20,048 bases of DNA from a virus: positions 1 through 20,048 of IMG/VR virus record IMGVR_UViG_3300029448_000592; one strand, written 5' to 3'. The position numbers were made by a program, and so were the translations under genes. Below the pieces are notes generated by a model. It saw only the letters and a list, made by a program, of their open reading frames with translations. It was not told where the DNA came from and did no database searches. Positions 8,136 to 16,320 of the stretch are shown here, one piece after another; the stretch's first letter is position 1, and the number at the start of each line of letters is the position of its first letter.

Positions 8136-9856
8136 GTGTCAGCTCCTACAACACCAATATACTTTTCAAATTTATTTAACCACGATTTATAGGCTGCATC
8201 AGTTGGCGTAGCTTTCTCAACAAGAAACATCATTATATTTTTATGAGTGTATTTACCATCCCATTGCACATTAGGGTTTTCTGGTCTAAAAGACGTAAAT
8301 TGTGCGCTATAAGTATTTTTAAATGATGTTACTTCTTGATCAAAAGTTGTTTTAAATAATGTGTTTATTTCTTCTTGATATGGAACCATAATATTTTTAC
8401 CAGCTTGAATAATTTCTGCATGGGTGGCTTTCGTTCCAGCTGGTGAATTTAAGTACTCTTCAAAAGCTTTAGCCGCTGACAATCGCATAGTATTAAATCT
8501 GGTAGATAAGGACGTATTATCATTGGTTAATTTATCAATATAAAAAGATTTGTTAATTATGGTTGACCTTACATAGGATGCACCGTCATTTCTTTCTTTT
8601 ACTAATCTGTTGAGAAAATTTTTGTAATCACCAAAATCTAACCCATTTATAGAATCTGTAATAGCTTTTCTTGTTAATTGGTTTTTTTCATCTAATTCAT
8701 CCAACATATTGTAAACAGCTGGATCTGTCTTTTTTGCGGTTTCCTTATCTTCATCTACCTCAAATAACTTTTCTACCGCTGTAATTTCACTTGGCTTAGT
8801 AAAATAGCCGTTTTTCTTTAATGTATTAAATTTTTCTAAAGCAGAAGATTTTTCAGCAGCATTGTCAAAATTAGTGTTAACAATTTCATTAAACATATTG
8901 TCATTTAATTTATTGTTTTCTTCATCTGCTGCTTTTTTAGCGTCAGCATTATCCTTCTTCATTTTGTTTTCTAGTTCTCTAACCTTATCAATAAAATCTA
9001 ATTTATCTTTAGGCTCTAACATTCCGAATACTTTAGCTAAAATAGGATCTACAGTTTTTAATTGTTCTGGAGTTCCAGTCCTTAAAGTTTCTGTAATTGA
9101 CATTGATGAATGAGTTTTAGATTTAATTAGATTAAGGCTTATACCAGTAACAATATTTTCTAATGATTTCTTTTGTTTTGTAATTAGCTCTTTGGCATTG
9201 AATGTACCTTTAGCAGCAAATTCTGAAAACTTACCTCCAGGCATCCCTTTATAATTACTAAAATCTTGTGGTTTGCTTTTGTCATAAAAAGATACAGAAT
9301 GATTACCATTTAATGCATTTAACCTGGTATTTATATCTAATGAAGTATTAGTTGCAATATTATCATTGTCAGAAACAATTTTACTTTCATTAATTTTATT
9401 TAACTCAATGATATAACTGTTATTGGCTTTCTTCCAGTTAAGTATACCGCTAGAAACTAATTGTGAAGCTTTTGTGCTAAAACCAGATTTAGCTAGCCTA
9501 CTGCTTAAATATGGCTGACCTGATTCATTTAAAATTGTTCCTGATGAATATCTGCTATAGGCTTTCATCATTTCTTTTTTAACTAATTTTTCTGCCTCTA
9601 TTGGGTTTCTATGATTTTTATACTTTTCTTTAATGGTTTCTATCTCAGCTGTAAAAAGAGGTAATGTTTCATTAACATCTGACGCCGCTTGTATCTTATA
9701 TTTCTCTTCACCAATTTTAAAGACAGTATCCCCAATATCACTCATTGCTTTACCCATAGCTCCCCAGGCATTAGGGTTGGCTTGGGCTGTTAAAAAAGTA
9801 CCACCACCAGCAGTTTTAGTCCTGGATAGTCTTTCTGAATATGTAGGAACTTTCAT
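8123..9856 (-). CDS. Internal virion protein, gp15-like by position
   Basis: A 577-residue, strongly helical and charged protein with no signal peptide or membrane segment. It begins MKVPTYSERLSRTKTAGGG and soon shows long heptad-like helices (AWGAMGKAMSDIGDTVFKIGEEKYK near 30-55; a Lys/Glu/Asp/Asn-rich coiled region near 270-330, ELENKMKKDNADAKKAADEE). It stands where T7 encodes the core protein gp15 (747 aa), after the gp14-like gene and before the giant proteins. In T7 gp15 builds the tubular core and the ejected conduit with gp16. Sequence likeness to T7 gp15 is not evident by eye, so the call rests on order, size and helical content. GAGG lies 7 bases before the ATG at 9856; the 3' end overlaps the next gene by 13 bases. 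Confidence 0.65.
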   Translation of the reverse strand: MKVPTYSERLSRTKTAGGGTFLTAQANPNAWGAMGKAMSDIGDTVFKIGEEKYKIQAASDVNETLPLFTAEIETIKEKYKNHRNPIEAEKLVKKEMMKAYSRYSSGTILNESGQPYLSSRLAKSGFSTKASQLVSSGILNWKKANNSYIIELNKINESKIVSDNDNIATNTSLDINTRLNALNGNHSVSFYDKSKPQDFSNYKGMPGGKFSEFAAKGTFNAKELITKQKKSLENIVTGISLNLIKSKTHSSMSITETLRTGTPEQLKTVDPILAKVFGMLEPKDKLDFIDKVRELENKMKKDNADAKKAADEENNKLNDNMFNEIVNTNFDNAAEKSSALEKFNTLKKNGYFTKPSEITAVEKLFEVDEDKETAKKTDPAVYNMLDELDEKNQLTRKAITDSINGLDFGDYKNFLNRLVKERNDGASYVRSTIINKSFYIDKLTNDNTSLSTRFNTMRLSAAKAFEEYLNSPAGTKATHAEIIQAGKNIMVPYQEEINTLFKTTFDQEVTSFKNTYSAQFTSFRPENPNVQWDGKYTHKNIMMFLVEKATPTDAAYKSWLNKFEKYIGVVGADTWNN

Positions 9857-9867
9857 TTAATATCCTC

Positions 9868-10338
9868 TTATATGCTTGCCATTGAACCAGCAAATTTACC
9901 AATTGCTTGCAGTCTCATTGCTTTTGCCTGGGCTTTAGCCTCATACCTAGCTAATATTCCTTTAAGCCTCATATTTTCAGCCTGATCTCTTAAATCGCCA
10001 GCTTCTGCTTTAGCGTTATATTCTAAATTATTTATATCAGCGTCCATTTCTTCTGCTGACTTCATGGCTATTTCTAAAGCAGTACCAGTTCCAGTCAATA
10101 TGTTAGCTTTGCTGTATTGCACTTGCTGTTCACCAGCTAAACCTTGATACTGATTTCTAAACTTAACAATGTCTTGCTCAGCTCTAAATACTCTAAGTTC
10201 AGCTTTTTGCTCAGCTACCTTTGCATTTCTATTGGCTAATAATTGATTATAAGCACCAGCTTTACTAATAGCGCTAGCACCAGCCATAGATCCCATAAAA
10301 GATATACCAGCTCCTATTGCCATCATTGTTACACTCAT
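9868..10338 (-). CDS. Internal virion protein B, gp14-like
   Basis: A 156-residue protein with a hydrophobic N-terminal segment (residues about 4-27, MMAIGAGISFMGSMAGASAI) followed by one long Ala/Glu/Gln-rich coiled-coil region to the C-terminus (NAKVAEQKAELRVFRAEQ and onward). This layout is characteristic of T7 gp14, which is ejected first and inserts in the outer membrane; T7 gp14 is 196 aa. The ATG follows the stop of the gp13-like gene with no gap (TAGATG), so the two are probably translationally coupled. Order between the gp13-like and gp15-like genes supports the call. No enzymatic motif is visible. Confidence 0.8.
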   Translation of the reverse strand: MSVTMMAIGAGISFMGSMAGASAISKAGAYNQLLANRNAKVAEQKAELRVFRAEQDIVKFRNQYQGLAGEQQVQYSKANILTGTGTALEIAMKSAEEMDADINNLEYNAKAEAGDLRDQAENMRLKGILARYEAKAQAKAMRLQAIGKFAGSMASI

Positions 10339-10779
10339 CTAATTCACCCTAGCCCATCTAATATAATCACGCCCAGCTGGGCAAAACTTTTCCATAATTC
10401 CCTCCTCTTTCATTCCTAAAAACTGCATCCATCTTCTGGAAGCTAAAAAGCTTTCTAATGTTGCTGCCTGAATACGATGAAATTTATAATCAATCATTAT
10501 CTTATGCAGATGCCGTTTTAATATTCTCATTGCACTTAATGGGTTTTCAGTAAGATTATGTGAGCCAATAAACCAGGCTTCTCCCACTCCATCCCATATT
10601 GGGTATATTCCACCAGCAGCAACCACCAAATTTTCTGTGACGCCAGTAAAGCTCATCTCAGGAACAACCATCCCTTCAACAAACTGGCTAATTTCTATGC
10701 TAGGTCTAAAGTCTTCACTATTGAGATCACCCTCTAATATATTGTGAGCGTGAGCTGTCTCAAAATTTATTAAATTCAT
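10339..10779 (-). CDS. gp13-like (DUF2833) protein with GNAT-type fold
   Basis: A 146-residue protein at the T7 gene 13 position, directly after the tail tube gene; T7 gp13 is 138 aa. The pattern is that of a GNAT acetyltransferase fold: a beta strand with 'VVAAGGIYPI', a strand 'GEAWFIGS' at about 66-73, a long helix 'LSAMRILKRHLHKIMIDYK' and the closing 'RIQAATLES ... ASRRWMQFLGMKEEGIM' at 102-129. Gp13-family (DUF2833) proteins share this GNAT-like pattern and are needed for T7 virion assembly; whether they acetylate anything is unknown. The usual acetyl-CoA pyrophosphate loop (Q/RxxGxG/A) is not obvious here, so a structural or degenerate role is at least as likely. It overlaps the upstream gene by ATGA. 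Confidence 0.75.
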   Translation of the reverse strand: MNLINFETAHAHNILEGDLNSEDFRPSIEISQFVEGMVVPEMSFTGVTENLVVAAGGIYPIWDGVGEAWFIGSHNLTENPLSAMRILKRHLHKIMIDYKFHRIQAATLESFLASRRWMQFLGMKEEGIMEKFCPAGRDYIRWARVN

Positions 10780-13043
10780 TTATCAAATACTGACAATGTT
10801 GGAAATATTGCCAAAACCGTCATTGGCAATGGCAAATCTTGAACAATTGTTATTGTTGCATCATCATCGTAGCCACCATTAAACTCAGCTGTTTTATCAC
10901 CAGTAAATAAAGTTAATGCTGTATCCATGCCATCTGAGCTTGATCTAAATGGTATTGTATCTAACTCTGTCGAACTAGTGCCTATTTTTAGACCAACCGT
11001 TCTAAATAACCTTACAGTAACTTCACCAATTCTTTTATTCTTACCCTGGGAAGATCCCATTGCAGAACCAGCATCTATTCTTAAAGTTTCTAATTTACTT
11101 GTGAATGGTAATCCAATTTGGGCTTTAGTAACAGATTTGTCTAACGTAATAGCTCCAGAACTAACCGTCTTATTTGCATGAGCTGCACCATCAGCTAAAA
11201 TGGCAACTGACTGACCTTCCAGGTGATTTAACCCAGATATAGTTGTTGCCGCAGATCCACTATAGGTTAAGCCACTATCTACAAAAAAAGCATCGCCAAC
11301 ATCTGTACCAAAATCAAAACCTCTTAGATATTCTACATATCTTTTTGTGGCTCCATTAATAGTACGTTTAACTATAAACCAAACCTGATCTTCATCTATA
11401 TCACCAGGTATTGTCGCTACACTTTCTACAACTGAATTTCCAGATCCAAAAACACCACCTATAATATGCCTATGCCAGGCAACCACTTGTTCTTCTCTTC
11501 TAAATGTCATACACGCTAAAACACCGTCAGCTCTTACACACCAGGCAACGCTGTCAGGCTCTTGCTGGTACGCCATTTCTTCTATACCGCCTTCAGTAAT
11601 ATGCTCAGCTAAAATCGTCATGTCTGGCGCTACATAGCTATCTGATTCAGATGAAAACGCTAATTCTCTTAGTTTTCTTTTTGCTCTTTGAATAAATAAA
11701 GTTGAGTTGCCAATTAGTAATGGTTGTATTGGCGCAGATCCAAATGTGGTCTGTTGCTTTATCTGAGTGTTTGTTGGCGTTAACGGCTCATCAAAACCTG
11801 ACGCTCTAACGACAAACTCACCACCAGAGGTTCCCACTACAAGCTGTGACCCACTAACTAAATATCTAATAACATTAACTTCATTAGATCCTATTGTGTA
11901 TTGCAGTCCATCATCTGAATCTGTGCCTATTTCAAAATTTTCAAAATCACCAGACTGGCTAAAAAACATTGTCTGTGGCTGGTTTGATGTTCCAGCAAAT
12001 ACTAATCGTTGTTCATAAAATGCAACTGTTGATGGATATGAGCCAATAAAGAATGCACCTAATCTCCATTTTTTATCAGCCACTAATGACCCAACTAACG
12101 TAACGCTATCTCCAGCTGCTTCTGCTGCTAGATCATTTCCAGGAGCTATAACTAATGTTGTATCTGTTACAGCCACAACCAATAGATTAGTAAAGTTATT
12201 ACTAGTAGATCCAGTCAAGGTAACCCTCATGCCTACCTCAAAACCTTCATCAATAAAATTACCAGCTGTATCTTCTAATCTGTCATTATGCTCTAAACCA
12301 GTACTGTCTGGATCACCTTCATGAAAAGATATAGTTGTACAAGCATATGTAGGCATCAACTCAGTTCTGCCATCTTCTAATTCTTGTACAGCTGCAACCG
12401 CTACTGTTGCACTTGTAATAGATGTAATTTTAGCAAAACCTTTATGAAGCTGAACTAAACGCCCTACATCATTTGATGTAAACAAACTAGCTGATGCTGT
12501 TATATTAACATTACCAGTTCTGCCATTAGCTAATAAAGTTGTGGTGGTTATATTAGGATCTAACATTGCTCCACGCTTTAAAGCAACGTCTGTAATACTC
12601 CAGGATGTATGACTTGTTCTAGTTAATTTTCTTGGGGGATGATCTGGATGGACTAAATACATAACGTCAGCTGTTTGAGCAAACTTTACGTCAGGCACTT
12701 GAGCTGTTGTGTATGTGGTCGTTAATTCAATTGCATTAGAACTGCCGTCAACAATTTGTCCGCCATCTTTGAAAAAGCGCATATAATTATTGCCCATTTC
12801 AATAATGTAGACTTGCTCGACATTAAATTGAAAACGTATAAGTCTGGTTTTTGCGCTGCTTGTTTTTACTTCTGCTACATATCTAGTGCCTGGTCTTCTT
12901 GACAATCCACCATGAGGCTGCACCAAAAAGTTTTCTACAGTCGTAGCGCCATTATCATAACGTCCTAAATCAGTACGTCCGAATAGCCTTTGTGTTAATT
13001 CACCAGCTGTAAAGTTTTGTTTTGCCGCAGAAACCTTCGCCAT
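10776..13043 (-). CDS. Tail tubular protein B (T7 gp12-like nozzle)
   Basis: A 755-residue protein matching the T7 gp12 nozzle family (794 aa in T7). The N-terminus is diagnostic: 'FTAGELTQRLFGRTDLGRYDNGA', then 'ENFLVQPHGGLSRRPGTRYVAEV', the conserved 'GELSxxLxGRxDxxxY...NxxxxPxGGxxRRPGT' signature at residues about 11-60. Later strands include 'WRLGAFFIGSYPSTVAFYEQRLVFAGTSNQPQTMFFS' near 325-365, another conserved block. Six copies form the distal nozzle of the short tail below the gp11 ring. The ATG follows the TubA stop after three bases (TAATTTATG), with a weak AGG upstream, so coupling is probable. The stop overlaps the gp13-like start (ATGA). Confidence 0.92.
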   Translation of the reverse strand: MAKVSAAKQNFTAGELTQRLFGRTDLGRYDNGATTVENFLVQPHGGLSRRPGTRYVAEVKTSSAKTRLIRFQFNVEQVYIIEMGNNYMRFFKDGGQIVDGSSNAIELTTTYTTAQVPDVKFAQTADVMYLVHPDHPPRKLTRTSHTSWSITDVALKRGAMLDPNITTTTLLANGRTGNVNITASASLFTSNDVGRLVQLHKGFAKITSITSATVAVAAVQELEDGRTELMPTYACTTISFHEGDPDSTGLEHNDRLEDTAGNFIDEGFEVGMRVTLTGSTSNNFTNLLVVAVTDTTLVIAPGNDLAAEAAGDSVTLVGSLVADKKWRLGAFFIGSYPSTVAFYEQRLVFAGTSNQPQTMFFSQSGDFENFEIGTDSDDGLQYTIGSNEVNVIRYLVSGSQLVVGTSGGEFVVRASGFDEPLTPTNTQIKQQTTFGSAPIQPLLIGNSTLFIQRAKRKLRELAFSSESDSYVAPDMTILAEHITEGGIEEMAYQQEPDSVAWCVRADGVLACMTFRREEQVVAWHRHIIGGVFGSGNSVVESVATIPGDIDEDQVWFIVKRTINGATKRYVEYLRGFDFGTDVGDAFFVDSGLTYSGSAATTISGLNHLEGQSVAILADGAAHANKTVSSGAITLDKSVTKAQIGLPFTSKLETLRIDAGSAMGSSQGKNKRIGEVTVRLFRTVGLKIGTSSTELDTIPFRSSSDGMDTALTLFTGDKTAEFNGGYDDDATITIVQDLPLPMTVLAIFPTLSVFDK

Positions 13044-13046
13044 AAA

Positions 13047-13637
13047 TTAAAACCTACTAGCTATAAATATATCACCTTCAGCATAAGTACGCTGATCCTG
13101 GTTAGTAATATTTTCTGGAGTTCCTTCTGTTGCATCAACAAACCTGGCTTCACGAATTTTAGTATTAAATTGTGTTTCCATTAATTGTGTTAATGAGGTG
13201 CTGTTAACCAGGCTATAAGATATCTCCATTGCCATTCTAGATGACAACGCTTCTATTAGCAGCTGGTCATATTCATTGGGATCTGTAATTCTTGCAATAT
13301 ATACAAGCTGTATAGTTGCATCATCACATAATAATTTTCTGCCTTCTATCTTATGTACAGTATCTGGATCTTGTAGTCTTAACACTCTAAGGCAATAAGG
13401 ATCTGTAGGAAGGGTAAATTGGTTAGCATAATCAAAAGGTGGAGATGTACTGTCAGGAGATAATGTTACCCTGGTCATTAAACAATTCCAAGGATGAGAT
13501 CTAAAAACTGAATCCCTGACTAATGCATAACGCTGATTACAAATACGTCCAGCCTTACTATCTTCATTTAATGAGATAATATTACTAGCGCCAATCATAT
13601 TCAAAGCAGAATTACAAATATCAACTTCTGATGCCAT
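13047..13637 (-). CDS. Tail tubular protein A (T7 gp11-like adaptor)
   Basis: A 196-residue protein, about the same length as T7 gp11. It shows the family's signature: 'ICNSALNMIGASNIISLNEDSKAGRICNQRYALVRDSVFRSHPWNCLMTRVTL', then 'FDYANQFTLPTDPYCLRVLRL'. The Asn-Ala-Leu..Ile-Gly start, the RDxxxxxxPWN motif and the aromatic 'Y.NQFTLP.DPYCLR' block are all present. It forms the adaptor ring between portal and nozzle. It is the first gene after the terminator-like hairpin at 13652-13684. An 'AAAAGGAATAGTT' stretch before the ATG supplies the ribosome site. Confidence 0.92.
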   Translation of the reverse strand: MASEVDICNSALNMIGASNIISLNEDSKAGRICNQRYALVRDSVFRSHPWNCLMTRVTLSPDSTSPPFDYANQFTLPTDPYCLRVLRLQDPDTVHKIEGRKLLCDDATIQLVYIARITDPNEYDQLLIEALSSRMAMEISYSLVNSTSLTQLMETQFNTKIREARFVDATEGTPENITNQDQRTYAEGDIFIASRF

Positions 13638-13651
13638 AACTATTCCTTTTA

Positions 13652-13684
13652 AATAAAAAAGGGCAGCTGGGGGTAACTGCCCTT
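13652..13684 (-). terminator. Rho-independent terminator after the capsid module
   Basis: On the minus strand an 8-bp perfect stem (AAGGGCAG / CTGCCCTT) encloses a 10-base loop (TTACCCCCAG). It is followed by a T-rich run with one interruption (TTTTTTATTT, counting the last stem bases). It lies 12 bases after the decoration-protein stop and just before tail tubular protein A. The position matches T7 Tphi, which follows gene 10 and lets capsid transcripts exceed tail transcripts. Partial read-through is expected, since no promoter is evident in the 58-bp gap. Confidence 0.88.
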
Positions 13685-13695
13685 CTAAAGTTTAT

Positions 13696-14154
13696 TTAAT
13701 CAAGCACATAATACATTGTAAGCTCGATTAACCCAGTACCATTAGCACCAGCTAAACTTACTGTGATTGGAATGCCGTCTTTATCAGCATCAACAACACT
13801 ATTTTTACCAAGAGCCGATGTTAAGCAACAGCCCACAGTTGTAATAGATGTTGAAGCAGCAGCCGCTTTATACTCATCAACGTCTAATGCAACAGCAGTT
13901 CCAGCAGCATTTGTGTATGCGGCGTGTCCTACTGACAAAGTGGTTGATGAACCTAACGCCACATGAACAACTTCACCGTCCAGGATTCTCGCTCCATTTG
14001 GTAAGTTAAACATATGAATGTCAGATTGTTCAGCAGAAGCTGTATAAGAACCATAAGCAATTCGGATTCTACCGCCTTGCTCAATCGTTTTGATCATACT
14101 AGATGGATCGTTCTGATCCCATTTAGTTTTTTGATCTGAGTAAACTGTACCCAT
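13696..14154 (-). CDS. Probable capsid decoration/cement protein
   Basis: A 152-residue beta-rich protein directly downstream of the major capsid gene, starting MGTVYSDQKTKWDQNDPSSM. Blocks such as 'GGRIRIAYGSYTASAEQSDIHMFNLPNGARILDGEVVHVALGSS' and the ending 'GANGTGLIELTMYYVLD' suggest a beta-barrel or sandwich. A similar small protein beside the capsid gene is the cement protein (Bbp16) in Bordetella phage BPP-1-type podoviruses. The call here is by position, size and fold class, with a plausible family likeness. A very strong ribosome site (AGAAGGAG, 7 bases before the ATG) implies high expression, as for a protein made in hundreds of copies. The terminator at 13652-13684 ends this capsid unit. 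Confidence 0.7.
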   Translation of the reverse strand: MGTVYSDQKTKWDQNDPSSMIKTIEQGGRIRIAYGSYTASAEQSDIHMFNLPNGARILDGEVVHVALGSSTTLSVGHAAYTNAAGTAVALDVDEYKAAAASTSITTVGCCLTSALGKNSVVDADKDGIPITVSLAGANGTGLIELTMYYVLD

Positions 14155-14176
14155 TTTAGTCTCCTTCTAATTAAGA

Positions 14177-15034
14177 TTATTCGTTACAAGCGATTTCCAC
14201 TATTTTCTCTTCTTCCATTCTTGTCGCACCAAGGGTCTGACAATAATAGATTTGAGTTGAGTAGGATTTATCAGCTCTTTCATCAATTTTCGCTGTTGGT
14301 TCTTTTCCAATAGCTACTTTCATTCCATCCATAGCATAAGCAAAAACTTGTCTTGAAGTTCCATTATGCGGTAAACGGTTAGAGGATATAAATTTGAATC
14401 CCATGAACGAATCTACCTGACCTTGGACAAGAGCTTTCACCGTATTGAAATCACTCGATGTTACCTGAGTTGTTCCTAACAAATCTGACATTTGTTTTGG
14501 AGCGCATACTAAATAACGAGGAATAGAAGGATCAACACTATTAGCGTCTAACAGCTCTTTTGCTGATAAAAGCTTAGCAATAGTTAAGCCAGCTGAACCA
14601 TGAGCAATTTGCTGACCAGCTGGAAAGCTGACACTTGTTGCACCTGATGCACCAGTTTTAGCTGTTCCATGCATAGCAGCAATAATAACGTCATCCATTG
14701 CTCTACCCATTGCAGCAGCCGCAGCTCTTGCATAAGTTGATGTTGGATCAGCTAACATTCTAATTTTATCCTGGGAGTCAATTAGATCTGCATATTCATA
14801 GTCAGTCATTGTTACCATACGTCTTGTATGAGGTGTATCCATTAATGGGGTGTCACTATTTCTGGTAGTCCTTGCAACCGCTGCTGCTACTCCTACCTGA
14901 TCAAAGAACGCCTTTTCTGCATTAACAGATTCTACGTCAACAGATGATCTAAGTAATGATCCCATCTGCTGTGATAAAAGGGCTATGTTTGAGCTAAACT
15001 GCTGCACAAAAGCCGTAGTTATAGTAGTACTCAT
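14177..15034 (-). CDS. Major capsid protein (HK97-fold type)
   Basis: A 285-residue protein with the features of the phage major capsid family found in BPP-1-like and many marine podoviruses. These are a short helical N-terminus (TTITTAFVQQFSSNIALLSQQMGSLLR), 'DTPHTRRMVTMTDYEYADLIDSQDKIRMLADPTSTYARAAAAAMGRAMDDVIIAAM' as the P-domain spine-helix region (about 66-122), and a C-terminal 'FMGFKFISSNRLPHN' strand pair followed by 'KVAIGKEPTAKIDERADKSYSTQIYY'. The R-(M/A)xDDxIIAAMxG pattern is strong. AGGAG at 8 bases before the ATG and the scaffold genes upstream confirm the role. T-number cannot be told from sequence. Confidence 0.92.
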   Translation of the reverse strand: MSTTITTAFVQQFSSNIALLSQQMGSLLRSSVDVESVNAEKAFFDQVGVAAAVARTTRNSDTPLMDTPHTRRMVTMTDYEYADLIDSQDKIRMLADPTSTYARAAAAAMGRAMDDVIIAAMHGTAKTGASGATSVSFPAGQQIAHGSAGLTIAKLLSAKELLDANSVDPSIPRYLVCAPKQMSDLLGTTQVTSSDFNTVKALVQGQVDSFMGFKFISSNRLPHNGTSRQVFAYAMDGMKVAIGKEPTAKIDERADKSYSTQIYYCQTLGATRMEEEKIVEIACNE

Positions 15035-15115
15035 TTGAGCATCTCCTTATTGATTTAAGATTAAGATTAAGCATTCGGCTATCTGAAAAACTACAGACCA
15101 AACTAATATTTACGT

Positions 15116-15289
15116 TTACTTAACGACCTTACTCAAAGGTTTGCGCTCAAGGGCTTTTGGCTTGTCTTGAGATTCATTAACCCACATAAAGTAGGTATTT
15201 GCTAATTCTATTGGATCATTAATATTATTTAATGACCCATGACTGACTGCTAGTTTTAAGCACTCAAGTCTTACTATATTATCTTCCAT
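15116..15289 (-). CDS. 57-aa helical protein between scaffold and capsid genes
   Basis: A short open frame whose ATG (15289-15287) overlaps the scaffold stop codon as TAATG, a common coupling arrangement in this operon. The product starts MEDNIVRLECLKLAVSHG, continues NNINDPIELANTYFMWVN and ends in a lysine-rich tail. The pattern 'RLxxLxLAVxxG...(D/P)xELAxxYxxWV' resembles small helical proteins I know from phage head modules, where they are uncharacterised. Tight coupling, a coding-like composition and an otherwise unexplained 254-bp gap between scaffold and capsid support it as a real gene. Function unknown; a head-assembly accessory role is an inference. Confidence 0.75.
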   Translation of the reverse strand: MEDNIVRLECLKLAVSHGSLNNINDPIELANTYFMWVNESQDKPKALERKPLSKVVK

Positions 15290-16107
15290 TACAACTCTCT
15301 AAGCCTTAATGCTTCATCAACATATTTATCATGTTCTGGATGATGCTTATCCCAATAAGGCGTTCCAGGAGCTGTTAACCTAGTTATTTCCATTCCTATA
15401 TCTGCTGCACTTAAACCAGGTTGCGATTCTCTTCCGCTGAATTGATCTTCACCTAATCTCTCAGCTATAAAACCACCTATTTGATGAAATAACTTTATAA
15501 CCTCTGGATTGTCACCCAGCATTTTACCATCTGCCATTTGCATCTCAGTTAAATTTGACATACCAAACTCAGACAAGACGTTATTAGCTTGCGCCATATT
15601 AGCATCAAACTTATCACCCCAGTCTTTTCTTAGATCTTGCTCTAAGGTAACACGGTGGCTTTCTAAATCTACTTCACTTGCACCAGTTTCAACACCAGCC
15701 CTTTCACCATATGCCGCTAAAAGCTGTGACGCTTGGTTTTGAGACAACCCTATTTTATGTGCTGTTTCCTTAAACCATTGACCGTTTTCTTCTGTGTCCT
15801 TGTCAAAAGATAAATCATATTTATCCGCTGTTTCTGGTCTTCCTAATTTACTGTAAACTTGTGACCAATCATCTTCTGTTGCCCAGCTTCCTGGTATAGC
15901 CACTTTATCAGCGCCAACCATCTTCTGAGCATTAATAAGAGATTTAGCCATCCCATTAATATCTTTATATGTCGATAAAGAAGGATCATTTCTGTAACCT
16001 TCATCAATATGCTGTCTAAAATCAAATGCCTGATCTTCAGACGTTGCTTGTCCAGCTTCCTCAACTATTGGGGCTTCTGGGGCATCCGCTACCTGGGCGT
16101 CATCCAT
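15289..16107 (-). CDS. Capsid scaffold / assembly protein
   Basis: A 272-residue acidic protein between portal and capsid genes. The N-terminus is disordered and acidic (MDDAQVADAPEAPIVEEAGQ). The central block at about 66-98 (DKVAIPGSWATEDDWSQVYSKLGRPETADKYDLS) and the following 'WFKETAHKIGLSQNQASQLLAAYGE' are hallmarks of scaffold proteins in podoviruses. The end (TPYWDKHHPEHDKYVDEALRLREL) is a conserved C-terminal pattern with basic and aromatic residues, expected to bind capsid protein. Scaffold assembles inside the prohead and is removed before packaging. AAGGA 7 bases before the ATG overlaps the previous gene's end. T7 gp9 is the functional counterpart. Confidence 0.88.
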   Translation of the reverse strand: MDDAQVADAPEAPIVEEAGQATSEDQAFDFRQHIDEGYRNDPSLSTYKDINGMAKSLINAQKMVGADKVAIPGSWATEDDWSQVYSKLGRPETADKYDLSFDKDTEENGQWFKETAHKIGLSQNQASQLLAAYGERAGVETGASEVDLESHRVTLEQDLRKDWGDKFDANMAQANNVLSEFGMSNLTEMQMADGKMLGDNPEVIKLFHQIGGFIAERLGEDQFSGRESQPGLSAADIGMEITRLTAPGTPYWDKHHPEHDKYVDEALRLREL

Positions 16108-16110
16108 TTT

Positions 16111-16320
16111 TTATTCCTTTTCTGGTTGTTTATTATTCATCATATTATTAATTAAAACCAAAACAGAACGCTGTCCTTCCTTGTAGACAGTTTCATCGCT
16201 GTTAGGCACATAAGTAGAATTATTCATTGAAAATCTTTTACCTAAGTCTTCCATAATCTTTTTGCCGCTATTTGATGTAAAAACTTCTTTATACAAAACC
16301 TTTAATTGTTCTGGCGTCAT
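16111..16320 (-). CDS. Bbp19-like small head-module protein
   Basis: A 69-residue protein overlapping the portal stop by ATGA. The pattern 'YKEVFTSNSGKKIMEDLGKRFSMNN' then 'YVPNSDETVYKEGQRSVLVLINNM' fits the Bbp19-like phage family (F.s..Gk.vL.dL...f.......p.d...t.f.EGqRsv...I), found between portal and scaffold in Bordetella BPP-1 and many podoviruses. The function is not established; presence in the head module suggests an assembly factor or minor head component. No membrane segment or catalytic motif is seen. Its small size and coupled start are consistent across the family as I recall it. Confidence 0.8.
   Translation of the reverse strand: MTPEQLKVLYKEVFTSNSGKKIMEDLGKRFSMNNSTYVPNSDETVYKEGQRSVLVLINNMMNNKQPEKE

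Noticed and set aside
15040-15115. Hairpin and TTAATCT direct repeat upstream of the capsid gene as a promoter or terminator
   Set aside because: Only short imperfect pairing and a small tandem repeat are seen; no U-tract or -35/-10 pair can be supported.
15843-16064. 73-aa minus-strand frame inside the scaffold gene
   Set aside because: It is an alternative frame of the well-recognised scaffold gene; the translation is Leu/Ile-rich with no coherent pattern and no good ribosome site.
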